Positions 57,722 through 64,000 of a stretch of 64,000 nucleotides of DNA are shown here, piece by piece (position 1 is the first letter of the stretch; every line of letters starts with the position of its first letter). The DNA is from Rufibacter psychrotolerans (GTDB lineage: Bacteria; Bacteroidota; Bacteroidia; Cytophagales; Hymenobacteraceae), in NCBI RefSeq assembly GCF_016924645.1, contig NZ_JAFFJV010000008.1:62001-126000 (forward strand). The letters are read 5' to 3'. The notes below the pieces were generated by a model. The model searched no databases and was not told where the DNA came from. It was given only the letters and a program-made list of their open reading frames with translations. The position numbers were made by a program, and so were the translations under genes.

Positions 57722-57728
57722 TCTCTCT

Positions 57729-58439
57729 ATGCAGCTAAAGGAAGAACAGACCAACCAAAAAGCCAAAACCGCCCTCTCGGTGGTGACCCTGCAGATGGTA
57801 ATTGCCTGGGTGGTGTTTGTGGGGTCGGCGCTGCTGTTTTTCTGGATGGCCACCGTGGTGTTTGTGGAGCAGGAGAAAGACCTGGACCAGGCAGCCTTTG
57901 AACTGGCCGAGGAGATGACCACGCCCCAGACCACCCAGGCCATGTACTTTGTTACCTTCTTCGGGTCTAAAAACTTCCTCATCTTCGGGTCATTGGGGCT
58001 GGCGGTGGTGTTTCTGCTCTTCAAGAAGTGGCGCTTTTACTCGCTCAAGGTCATTGCCATCTCGGCCACTACCACGCTGTTCAACCAAAGCATGAAGTTC
58101 CTGTTTGGTCGTCCCCGGCCCGAAACGGCGTTCCTGGAGCAGGGCGGTAATAGTTTCCCCAGCGGGCACGCCATGATTGGCGGCGCTTTCTGGGGCTTGC
58201 TCATGTACCTGCTCTGGACCAACGTGGAGCGTACCTGGCTGCGCTGGCTCCTGAGCCTCCTGCTGGGCGGGTGGATTTTCCTGATCGGCTTTAGCCGCGT
58301 GTACCTCAACGTGCACTATGCCTCAGACGTGCTGGCCGGCTGGGGGGCGGGCATCTTCTGGCTTATGCTCTCTATTTACCTGCTCAACCGCCTGCAGCAG
58401 CATCTGGGCAAAAAGGTAGACCGGCAGTTAGAATCGTAG
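57729..58439 (+). CDS. PAP2-family membrane phosphatase, copy 2
   Basis: A 236-residue inner-membrane phosphatase, similar to the copy upstream in length, topology and core sequence, so the two are paralogues from a tandem duplication. Motifs complete: K123-x6-R130-P131, PSGH at 144-147 and S189-R190-x5-H196-x3-D200. Substrate unknown; both are probably lipid phosphatases. The start at 57729 excludes 35 residues that a longer frame would take from the terminator and repeat. It may have its own promoter. Confidence 0.93.
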   Translation: MQLKEEQTNQKAKTALSVVTLQMVIAWVVFVGSALLFFWMATVVFVEQEKDLDQAAFELAEEMTTPQTTQAMYFVTFFGSKNFLIFGSLGLAVVFLLFKKWRFYSLKVIAISATTTLFNQSMKFLFGRPRPETAFLEQGGNSFPSGHAMIGGAFWGLLMYLLWTNVERTWLRWLLSLLLGGWIFLIGFSRVYLNVHYASDVLAGWGAGIFWLMLSIYLLNRLQQHLGKKVDRQLES

Positions 58440-58570
58440 CGGGGAGTGGGGCAGCCCGCAGGCGGAGGGGTAAAAACCGGGCGGGAGATGTTTTGTTAAG
58501 AAAAAATAACCAATTTACGGCTGCAAATTGCAGCATATCTTACAGCAGAAATCTGTAAAACCATTTTTCC

Positions 58571-59761
58571 ATGATCATTACGCCAAGAGTACGCGGGTTT
58601 ATCTGCCTAACGGCCCATCCGGTAGGGTGCGAGCAAAACGTAGTAAACCAGATTAACTATGTAAAGTCTAAGGGACAGATTGAGGGCCCTAAAAAGGTAT
58701 TAGTGATAGGAGCCTCCACCGGGTTTGGGCTGGCCTCCAGAATCAGCAGCGCGTTTGGCGCCAACGCCGCCACCATTGGGGTGTATTTTGAGAAGCCCTC
58801 GGCCGCCGGCAAGCCCGGCTCGCCCGGTTGGTACAACACCGCCGCCTTTGAGAAGCACGCGCATGAAGCCGGCCTGTACGCCAAGAGCATCAACGGCGAC
58901 GCGTTCTCTGACGAGATCAAGCAGAAGACCCTGGACCTGATCAAGGCCGATCTGGGGCAGGTGGACCTGGTCATCTACAGCCTGGCCTCGCCGCGCAGAA
59001 CCAACCCCAGAACCGGCGTCACGCACAACTCGGTGCTGAAACCCATTGGGCAGCCGTTCACCAACAAAACCGTTGATTTCCATACCGGCAACGTGACCGA
59101 GGTGTCTATTTCCCCGGCCACCGAGGAGGACATTGAGAACACCGTGGCCGTGATGGGCGGCGAAGACTGGGAAATGTGGATAGACGCCCTCAAGGCCGCC
59201 GATTTGCTTGCGCCCGGCGCCACTACCGTGGCCTACTCGTACATTGGGCCGGCCCTGACCGAGCCGGTGTACCGCAAAGGAACCATCGGCCGCGCCAAGG
59301 ACCACCTGGAGGCCACCGCGTTCACCATCTCAGACAAGCTCAAGGACCTGAACGGAAAAGCGTACGTGTCGGTGAACAAGGCGTTGGTGACGCAGGCCAG
59401 CTCGGCCATTCCGGTGATTCCGCTGTACATTTCGTTGCTGTACAAGGTAATGAAGGCGAAGGGCATCCATGAGGGCACCATTGAGCAGATGCAGCGTCTG
59501 TTCCAGGAGAGGCTCTACACCAACGGCGCAGTGCCCATAGACGAGAAAGGCCGCATCAGGATTGACGACTGGGAAATGCGCGACGATGTGCAGGCCGAGG
59601 TAGCCCAACTGTGGGAGGAAGCCACCACCGAGAACCTCTCCGAGATTGGCGACCTGCAGGGCTACCGTACCGATTTCTTCAACCTGTTCGGGTTTGAGGT
59701 AGCCGGCGTGGAATATGAGACCGATGTGAACGAAGTGGTAGAGGTACCCGGTTTGGTATAA
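58571..59761 (+). CDS. fabV: Trans-2-enoyl-CoA / enoyl-ACP reductase FabV
   Basis: A 396-residue NADH-dependent reductase of the FabV/TER family, which reduces the trans-2 double bond in fatty acid elongation, in the cytosol. The nucleotide-binding motif GASTGFGLASRI is at residues 47-58, the catalytic pair Y234-x8-K243 lies in PVYRKGTIGRAK, and AYSYIGPALTEP precedes it. FabV is often insensitive to triclosan, unlike FabI (family knowledge). It is full length and ends in a hairpin terminator. It stands alone on the plus strand. Confidence 0.95.
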   Translation: MIITPRVRGFICLTAHPVGCEQNVVNQINYVKSKGQIEGPKKVLVIGASTGFGLASRISSAFGANAATIGVYFEKPSAAGKPGSPGWYNTAAFEKHAHEAGLYAKSINGDAFSDEIKQKTLDLIKADLGQVDLVIYSLASPRRTNPRTGVTHNSVLKPIGQPFTNKTVDFHTGNVTEVSISPATEEDIENTVAVMGGEDWEMWIDALKAADLLAPGATTVAYSYIGPALTEPVYRKGTIGRAKDHLEATAFTISDKLKDLNGKAYVSVNKALVTQASSAIPVIPLYISLLYKVMKAKGIHEGTIEQMQRLFQERLYTNGAVPIDEKGRIRIDDWEMRDDVQAEVAQLWEEATTENLSEIGDLQGYRTDFFNLFGFEVAGVEYETDVNEVVEVPGLV

Positions 59762-59805
59762 GCCTTTACTTTTGAAAGCGGCCCTGTTGTAGCCTGCTTT
59801 TCTGG

Positions 59806-59870
59806 AAAGATCTTGCCGAGGAATAGGAGAGGCGTTTGAAAGCGCTTTCCCGTTCTTCGGCAAGATCTTT
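59806..59870. terminator. Hairpin terminator downstream of fabV (AAAGATCTTG type)
   Basis: Arms AAAGATCTTGCCGAGGAA (59806-59823) and TTCTTCGGCAAGATCTTT (59853-59870), followed by a T run. The arm core is the AAAGATCTTG core of the inner hairpin of the nested elements. Confidence 0.8.
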
Positions 59871-59974
59871 TTTTATCGGGTTGCAGCTGATTTCCTGGGT
59901 TGTGGCTGAGGTAAATTTTGGAAACCCGAAGCGCGGTGGCTGTTACAAGGGCGGAATCTTGTGCCGGGAATAGC

Positions 59975-60505
59975 TTACGCCAGTTCCTGCTCGTACAGCC
60001 GCAGGTTCTCCTCGTCAAAGACCACAAAGATCACTTGCTGGGGTAAGCTGTTCTGTGCCAGGAAATCCCGTACGGTTTTTACCGCCACAGCGGCCGCCTG
60101 GGCTTTAGGGTAGCCGTACACCCCCGTGCTGATGTTGGGGAAGGCAATGGTGTTGAGGCCGCGTTCCCGGGCCAGCCGCAGTGAGTTTAGGTAGCAGTTG
60201 GCCAGTAGTTCTGGTTCGCCCCGGTGGCCGCCGTTCCAGACCGGGCCCACGGTGTGAATCACAAACCGGGCCGGAAGGTTGCCGGCGGTGGTCATGACGG
60301 CCTCGCCGGTAGCGCAGCCGCCTTGCCGTGCCACAATCTGGCGGCATTCCTGCAAAATGGCCGGCCCGCCCGCCCGATGAATGGCCCCGTCAACGCCGCC
60401 CCCGCCCAGCAGGCTGGAGTTGGCCGCGTTCACAATGGCATCGGCGGTTACGTTGGTGATGTCTCCCTTCAGAAGTTGGATGCGGTCAGAAGTTGCAGCA
60501 GGCAT
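59975..60505 (-). CDS. Macrodomain protein (O-acetyl-ADP-ribose deacetylase-like)
   Basis: A 176-residue single macrodomain, as in YmdB/MacroD enzymes that remove ADP-ribose from proteins or deacetylate O-acetyl-ADP-ribose. [18 protein letters not shown] near residues 26-43 is the ADP-ribose-binding loop, GGCATGEAV near 64-72 the second loop and [11 protein letters not shown] near 123-133 the third. All catalytic loops are intact. It lies on the minus strand, 141 nt upstream of the GAF protein gene's end. No sirtuin or ADP-ribosyltransferase is visible nearby. Confidence 0.94.
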   Translation of the reverse strand: MPAATSDRIQLLKGDITNVTADAIVNAANSSLLGGGGVDGAIHRAGGPAILQECRQIVARQGGCATGEAVMTTAGNLPARFVIHTVGPVWNGGHRGEPELLANCYLNSLRLARERGLNTIAFPNISTGVYGYPKAQAAAVAVKTVRDFLAQNSLPQQVIFVVFDEENLRLYEQELA

Positions 60506-60507
60506 AA

Positions 60508-60545
60508 CGTTTTAGGGCTGTTTTCAGCAAAATAGGCAGGAAATG
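60508..60545. repeat. Intergenic near-palindrome, copy 24
   Basis: Arms CGTTTTAGGGCTGTTTTC and CAAAATAGGCAGGAAATGG, starting only 3 nt upstream of the macrodomain start codon. Confidence 0.8.
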
Positions 60546-60621
60546 GTTAAAAGGAAAGAGAGACAGATCAGCCCACCAACGCTACTGCCTTGCAACGCTC
60601 CTTCACCTATTCGCACAAGCA

Positions 60622-60653
60622 CCCAATCACTCATTCACACATTCACTCAGGAC
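60622..60653. repeat. Octamer-like array at the end of the GAF-domain gene
   Basis: CCCAATCA, CTCATTCA, CACATTCA, CTCAGGAC; the GAF gene stop codon (60647-60649) lies in the last unit. Confidence 0.6.
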
Positions 60654-62983
60654 TTTACCTTTACCCGCAGCGCTTTGAGGCCGCTTACGCCCTGCAGGTC
60701 TTCTACTTCTACCTGCTCAATTTCCTCGGTGAGCACGCCTTTGTTCTGGAGGTACTCAATGTACTCCAGGTACTCGTTGGCCTCGCGGGCCTGGGAGTAC
60801 ACAATGGCCACTTTGCCGGGCTGGGTGAGGCGTTCCTCCGTATCGCGGATCATGGCTTTGTCAATGCGTTTTTTCACAATCTCATAGCGGATGTTGTAGG
60901 CCCCGTCTACGTCAAACTTACGCTCGTCTTGCCTGAACCGGATGGCCAGGGGCTGGCTGTGGATCAGGATGAGTTGGGTGGTATCCAGCGGCACCTGGAG
61001 TTTGGGTTTGAGGGCCAGGGTACGGCGGGTAATCTCGCACACCACCATGAGCTGCCACAGGCGCAGGTTGCGCAGGAACATCAGGTCGAACGGCTTGTTT
61101 TCCACCAAGGACTGGCCCACGTAGATGTTGAACTCCACGCCATCGGTCACGAAACGCTCAAAGTAGTGCGGAAACATCTGCTGGGCCTGCAGCTCTTCCT
61201 GTTCCACGTACTCAGAAATGGTCTCGTTGATGAGCGTGAGGCTTTCTTCAAAGGCCTTGCGGCGCTTGTACAAAATGCCCAGGGCCGGGTCCATGGAACT
61301 GCGGTAGTCCTGGATGTGGGCTACCAGTTCGGGGTGCGTGGCCTCCAGGAACTGGAACATGGGCTCTACCTGGGTGCGCAGCGTCTCAAAAATGGTAATG
61401 CCGTCCTGCACCAGAACGCCTTTCTTGAGCTGCCGCAGGTGCTTTGACACCGAGAACCTGAGTTCATCCAGGATGGGCAGGGAATGCACTTCCACCGCTT
61501 TCTTCAGGATGCGCTCTGCCAATTGCAGGTGCTCCACCAAATCGCCCAGAATGGCGGCGTTCCGCTCGGTGCTGGAGCCGCGCACGTCGGCCACGGCGTA
61601 GAGCGGGTACACGTCTGGAAACACAATGGGCTCCATCTCGGGGGTAGGGCTGATGGGCGAGGCGTTGATCTTGTCCAGCAGGTTGAGGGCGGCTTCCCTG
61701 AACCGCCACTCCAGCACCGGGTGAATGGCCGTAAACTTCTCCCGGATCACCGACTGTACCCGCGCCTCAATCTCTTCTGAGTTTCGGTTTACCGCCACGG
61801 AGAACAGCGGCAGGAACTGCTCCACTTTGGCAATGGAGAAGGTGTCCAGGTCGCCGGCGTTGGGCGAACCCAGCTCCAGGATGCCGATGGGCTCATTGCC
61901 GTAGCGCAGCAGGGCCAGCACAATGTTCTTGATGCCCATGCTCAGCATTTCCTCGCGTACGCCGGCGGGAAGCTGGTCGGTGGTTTCCACGTTCTTGATC
62001 ACCAGCGGATCGCCCTCGCGCACCAGCTCGTCATAAATGGCCTTGAAACCCGCGTAGCTGGAGCTGGTCACCTCACTCTGCAGCAAGAAACTGTGGTTGA
62101 TCTTGTTCCCGAAGTTCACGAACGTGCTCTTGTTCTTGTGGAAAGCCGCCACTCCCAACTGCAAATGCGGCCGCTTGAAGAGAATCCTGATCTTTTCCTG
62201 CAGCTGCTCAAAGCGGTCGGGTGCCAGCATGACGTCGCGCTCCAGCAGGTCGTTCTTGAGCGAGGAGAGCACTTCCTGGTCGGTGACGTCTACCAGGTTC
62301 ATGATGTAGAAGCCGCTCACCTCAAAGTTCTGGGGCGGCAGCAACTGCATCCAGATGTCCATGTCCCGGATGTTGTCCAGCATGGTCTGGAGGTCATCGG
62401 GCGTAAGCTGAGGCAGTGGTTCCAGCGGTACTATCTCCAGGAACTGGGTGTTGAGCACCACGTTGTAGTGGCGGTACAGGCCCAGCTGGTAATCGGGCAC
62501 GGTGTAAATCAAAAATTCCTCGTGCGGCACCTGTACCTGGTAAAACTTCTCCAGAATCATGAGGTACATCATGCGTACCCGGTTGAAGAGCATCTGGTGC
62601 TCGTCAATGTTGAGGGGGCGCTTGAGGTGGTTGTTGTCCGTAAGGATGATCTGCTTGAATGGCTGCGTGTGGTAGAAGCTGGCATCATAGCGGGGGCCCA
62701 CCGCGCCGCTGGCCTCTGAGTTATGGGTGGCCGGCGGGAAAATGGCTGTCATCAGAAAATCAATGAGGCATTGGTGGCGCTCCTCCAGGACCGACAGATC
62801 CGTGATGGGCTCCTGCAGCTCGGGCAGCTCGTTCAACTGCCGGTAGATCTCCTGTGAAGAAAGCATGAAGCTGCTCTTGCAGTCGTCCTTGAACTGCAGC
62901 CAATACGAAATAATGGGTTTAAGGCTCAGATAAGCCTTAAAGGGAAAAGACGAAACACTGATCTGGTAATCTTTAGACGGCAT
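60647..62983 (-). CDS. Large GAF-domain protein of a Bacteroidetes-specific family
   Basis: A 778-residue soluble protein without signal peptide. The GAF-like fold is suggested by residues ~240-400 (with MGIKNIVLALLRYGNEPIGILELGS near 346-370, written as blocks). The family block YPLYAVADVRGSSTERNAA near 460-478 is shared by Bacteroidetes GAF proteins of about 790 residues, as I remember them. A regulator or second-messenger sensor is possible, but no output domain such as HATPase or GGDEF was seen. Partner genes are not identified. Confidence 0.78.
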   Translation of the reverse strand: MPSKDYQISVSSFPFKAYLSLKPIISYWLQFKDDCKSSFMLSSQEIYRQLNELPELQEPITDLSVLEERHQCLIDFLMTAIFPPATHNSEASGAVGPRYDASFYHTQPFKQIILTDNNHLKRPLNIDEHQMLFNRVRMMYLMILEKFYQVQVPHEEFLIYTVPDYQLGLYRHYNVVLNTQFLEIVPLEPLPQLTPDDLQTMLDNIRDMDIWMQLLPPQNFEVSGFYIMNLVDVTDQEVLSSLKNDLLERDVMLAPDRFEQLQEKIRILFKRPHLQLGVAAFHKNKSTFVNFGNKINHSFLLQSEVTSSSYAGFKAIYDELVREGDPLVIKNVETTDQLPAGVREEMLSMGIKNIVLALLRYGNEPIGILELGSPNAGDLDTFSIAKVEQFLPLFSVAVNRNSEEIEARVQSVIREKFTAIHPVLEWRFREAALNLLDKINASPISPTPEMEPIVFPDVYPLYAVADVRGSSTERNAAILGDLVEHLQLAERILKKAVEVHSLPILDELRFSVSKHLRQLKKGVLVQDGITIFETLRTQVEPMFQFLEATHPELVAHIQDYRSSMDPALGILYKRRKAFEESLTLINETISEYVEQEELQAQQMFPHYFERFVTDGVEFNIYVGQSLVENKPFDLMFLRNLRLWQLMVVCEITRRTLALKPKLQVPLDTTQLILIHSQPLAIRFRQDERKFDVDGAYNIRYEIVKKRIDKAMIRDTEERLTQPGKVAIVYSQAREANEYLEYIEYLQNKGVLTEEIEQVEVEDLQGVSGLKALRVKVKS

Positions 62984-63151
62984 ACAGGGCTTTTAACGGA
63001 AAAAGTGCGGGCCAGATACATGAAAGCCGGTTTAGGGACTGGTTCTCCCCAGAAAGCCCCACGGAGGGCTGCCCCACCGGGAGCGCACCGTTCTCCTGTA
63101 CCCCGAAAAAGGGGAAGATTGCAGTCGGGGCGGTAGTTCTAAGGCGCGGCT

Positions 63152-63187
63152 GTTTCAGGGCCAAAATCAGGAAAGTAGGCTAAAAAC
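63152..63187. repeat. Intergenic near-palindrome, copy 25
   Basis: Degenerate copy, arms GTTTCAGGGCCAAAATC and GAAAGTAGGCTAAAAAC. Confidence 0.6.
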
Positions 63188-63242
63188 GGGTCTGTTGGAT
63201 GAATTTACCAAACCCACACTGCGCCCCGCAAATCAACGCGGT

Positions 63243-63278
63243 GTTTCAAGGCTGTTTTCAGGAAAAGCGGCCCAAAAC
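63243..63278. repeat. Intergenic near-palindrome, copy 26
   Basis: Arms GTTTCAAGGCTGTTTTC and GAAAAGCGGCCCAAAAC, 55 nt after copy 25. Confidence 0.85.
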
Positions 63279-63295
63279 GGGATTGCCTACAAACA

Positions 63296-63325
63296 AGAAA
63301 GCCAGCGCGGAAGCGCTGGCTTTCT
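63296..63325. terminator. Terminator of the M16-like peptidase gene
   Basis: Stem AGAAAGCCAGCGC (63296-63308) with GCGCTGGCTTTCT (63313-63325), loop GGAA, 23 nt beyond the stop on the minus strand. Confidence 0.9.
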
Positions 63326-63348
63326 AACGAGCATAAGCCGGAAAGGGC

Positions 63349-64000
63349 TTACCTGAAGGTTTCTTTGGTGTCTACTACCTTTACCTGGGTCACGTTCAGC
63401 TTGAAGTTGGCGATCTGGGCGTCCTCGTCCTTCACGGCCTGCGGCAGGCCTTCCTTTACTACGTTGGAGTAGCTCATGGGCGAAGGCGTGTTGTTCTGCA
63501 GGGCATCGGCCAGGGGCTGGGCTTCGCTGTCATCGGTCACAATGGTCACAAACACGTTGTCGGCGGTCCAGTACTTCTTGATGGCGCGGTTCACGTCCTC
63601 TACCGTTAGCTTGGCCAGCAGGGCATCCATTTCTTCAATGTAGTCTTTGCGGCCGTAGAAGTGCGAGTCTAGCAGGAAGCCCAGGCGTTTCTCCGGGGTT
63701 TGGATGTAGAGTTTGTTGTAGGAGCGCAGGAACTGGCGGGTCAGTTCAAAGCTCTCCTGGGGCATGCCATTCTTCACCAGGTGGTCTACCTCGCGCAGGG
63801 CCAGGCGCAGGGCAAAGTGCGCGTGCCCCACGTTGATGTTGCTCAGCTCTTTGTACTGCTGTTTCAGGCCCTCGGCGGTTTGCACCGGCCTGATCCACAG
63901 GGCGTGGTAGTTGGAGGTGCGGGGCACGCCTGGCTGGGGAAGCATGTTGCCGCCGCCGTTCTCGTACCACTCAATGTAGGAGTAGTCGCCGTAGTTCATG
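63349..64000 (-). CDS. M16-like peptidase, C-terminal fragment (5' part off window)
   Basis: The visible 216 residues look like the C-terminal half of an M16 (pitrilysin-family) protein: FLLDSHFYGRKDYIEEMDALL, split as FLLDSHFYGRK then DYIEEMDALLAKLT, followed by VEDVNRAIKKYWTADNVFVTIV are typical of the M16 C-terminal repeat. The catalytic HxxEH motif would lie upstream, so activity cannot be judged. M16 genes in Bacteroidetes usually encode secreted ~400- or ~900-residue proteins. The first Met in the visible part is probably internal. Confidence 0.82.
   Translation of the reverse strand, partial: MNYGDYSYIEWYENGGGNMLPQPGVPRTSNYHALWIRPVQTAEGLKQQYKELSNINVGHAHFALRLALREVDHLVKNGMPQESFELTRQFLRSYNKLYIQTPEKRLGFLLDSHFYGRKDYIEEMDALLAKLTVEDVNRAIKKYWTADNVFVTIVTDDSEAQPLADALQNNTPSPMSYSNVVKEGLPQAVKDEDAQIANFKLNVTQVKVVDTKETFR

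Larger units (their letters stand above)
62984..63348. other. Gene-free region upstream of the M16-like fragment's terminator
   Basis: 365 nt with two palindrome copies (25 and 26) and a terminator; no gene recognised. Confidence 0.6.

Overview
The window looks like chromosomal DNA of a Bacteroidota member of the Cytophagales, most likely the Hymenobacteraceae (Rufibacter/Pontibacter-like; the genus is a guess). The evidence is three SusC/SusD pairs, a type IX secretion (T9SS) C-terminal sorting domain, a Bacteroidetes-type acyl-ornithine carbamoyltransferase, promoters of the TAnnTTTG type, few Shine-Dalgarno sequences and a moderately high GC content. No phage, insertion sequence, CRISPR array or rRNA was seen.

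Layout. 0-1.2 kb: pyrB (cut by the left edge) and pyrR, overlapping. 1.4-4 kb: a secreted unknown protein, an EVE-domain protein and a small exported protein. 4.2-6 kb: a PolX-family protein with an intact PHP nuclease domain but an apparently dead polymerase domain. 6-12.8 kb: a TonB-C protein, a DUF962/Mpo1 membrane protein, a PQQ-type sugar dehydrogenase, an AraC regulator, a DUF983 protein and a T9SS cargo protein. 12.9-14.4 kb: an SSS symporter. 14.9-25 kb: a nearly complete arginine operon on the minus strand, in transcription order GNAT, argG, argC, argD, argF', argB, proC, argE, argH. 26-29.3 kb: a beta-propeller/amidohydrolase fusion. 29.5-46.2 kb: three SusC/SusD systems (minus, plus, minus) with two accessory lipoproteins. 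47-55.7 kb: an ABC exporter, two tandem SSS symporters, an outer-membrane-like protein, an M61 peptidase and a methyltransferase. 56-60.5 kb: a stand-alone CinA C-domain amidase, two PAP2 phosphatases flanking a tRNA-Leu(CAG), fabV and a macrodomain protein. 60.6-64 kb: a GAF-domain protein and an M16-like peptidase fragment cut by the right edge.

How genes work together. The arginine operon encodes an acylated pathway from glutamate to arginine. The carbamoyltransferase carries Val at the position that separates acetyl- from succinyl-ornithine enzymes, which points to succinylated intermediates. The GNAT protein is the likely N-acylglutamate synthase. The SusC/SusD pairs are TonB-dependent outer-membrane importers with unknown ligands. 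The nearby amidohydrolase and SSS symporters may handle small organic substrates.

The most unusual content is intergenic. (i) About 26 copies of a ~36 bp near-palindrome (arms close to GTTTTrGGCC and TGTTTTC, mirrored) sit in most intergenic gaps, often touching stop codons and sometimes extended into long terminator hairpins. (ii) A second family of 100-350 bp nested inverted repeats has outer arms starting CGCTGGCGCGAG and small hairpins with compensatory changes; it fills most wide gaps of the arginine operon. (iii) Degenerate 7- or 8-bp tandem repeats, usually arranged as inverted pairs, overlap three stop codons. These three repeat systems are the best candidates for something undescribed.
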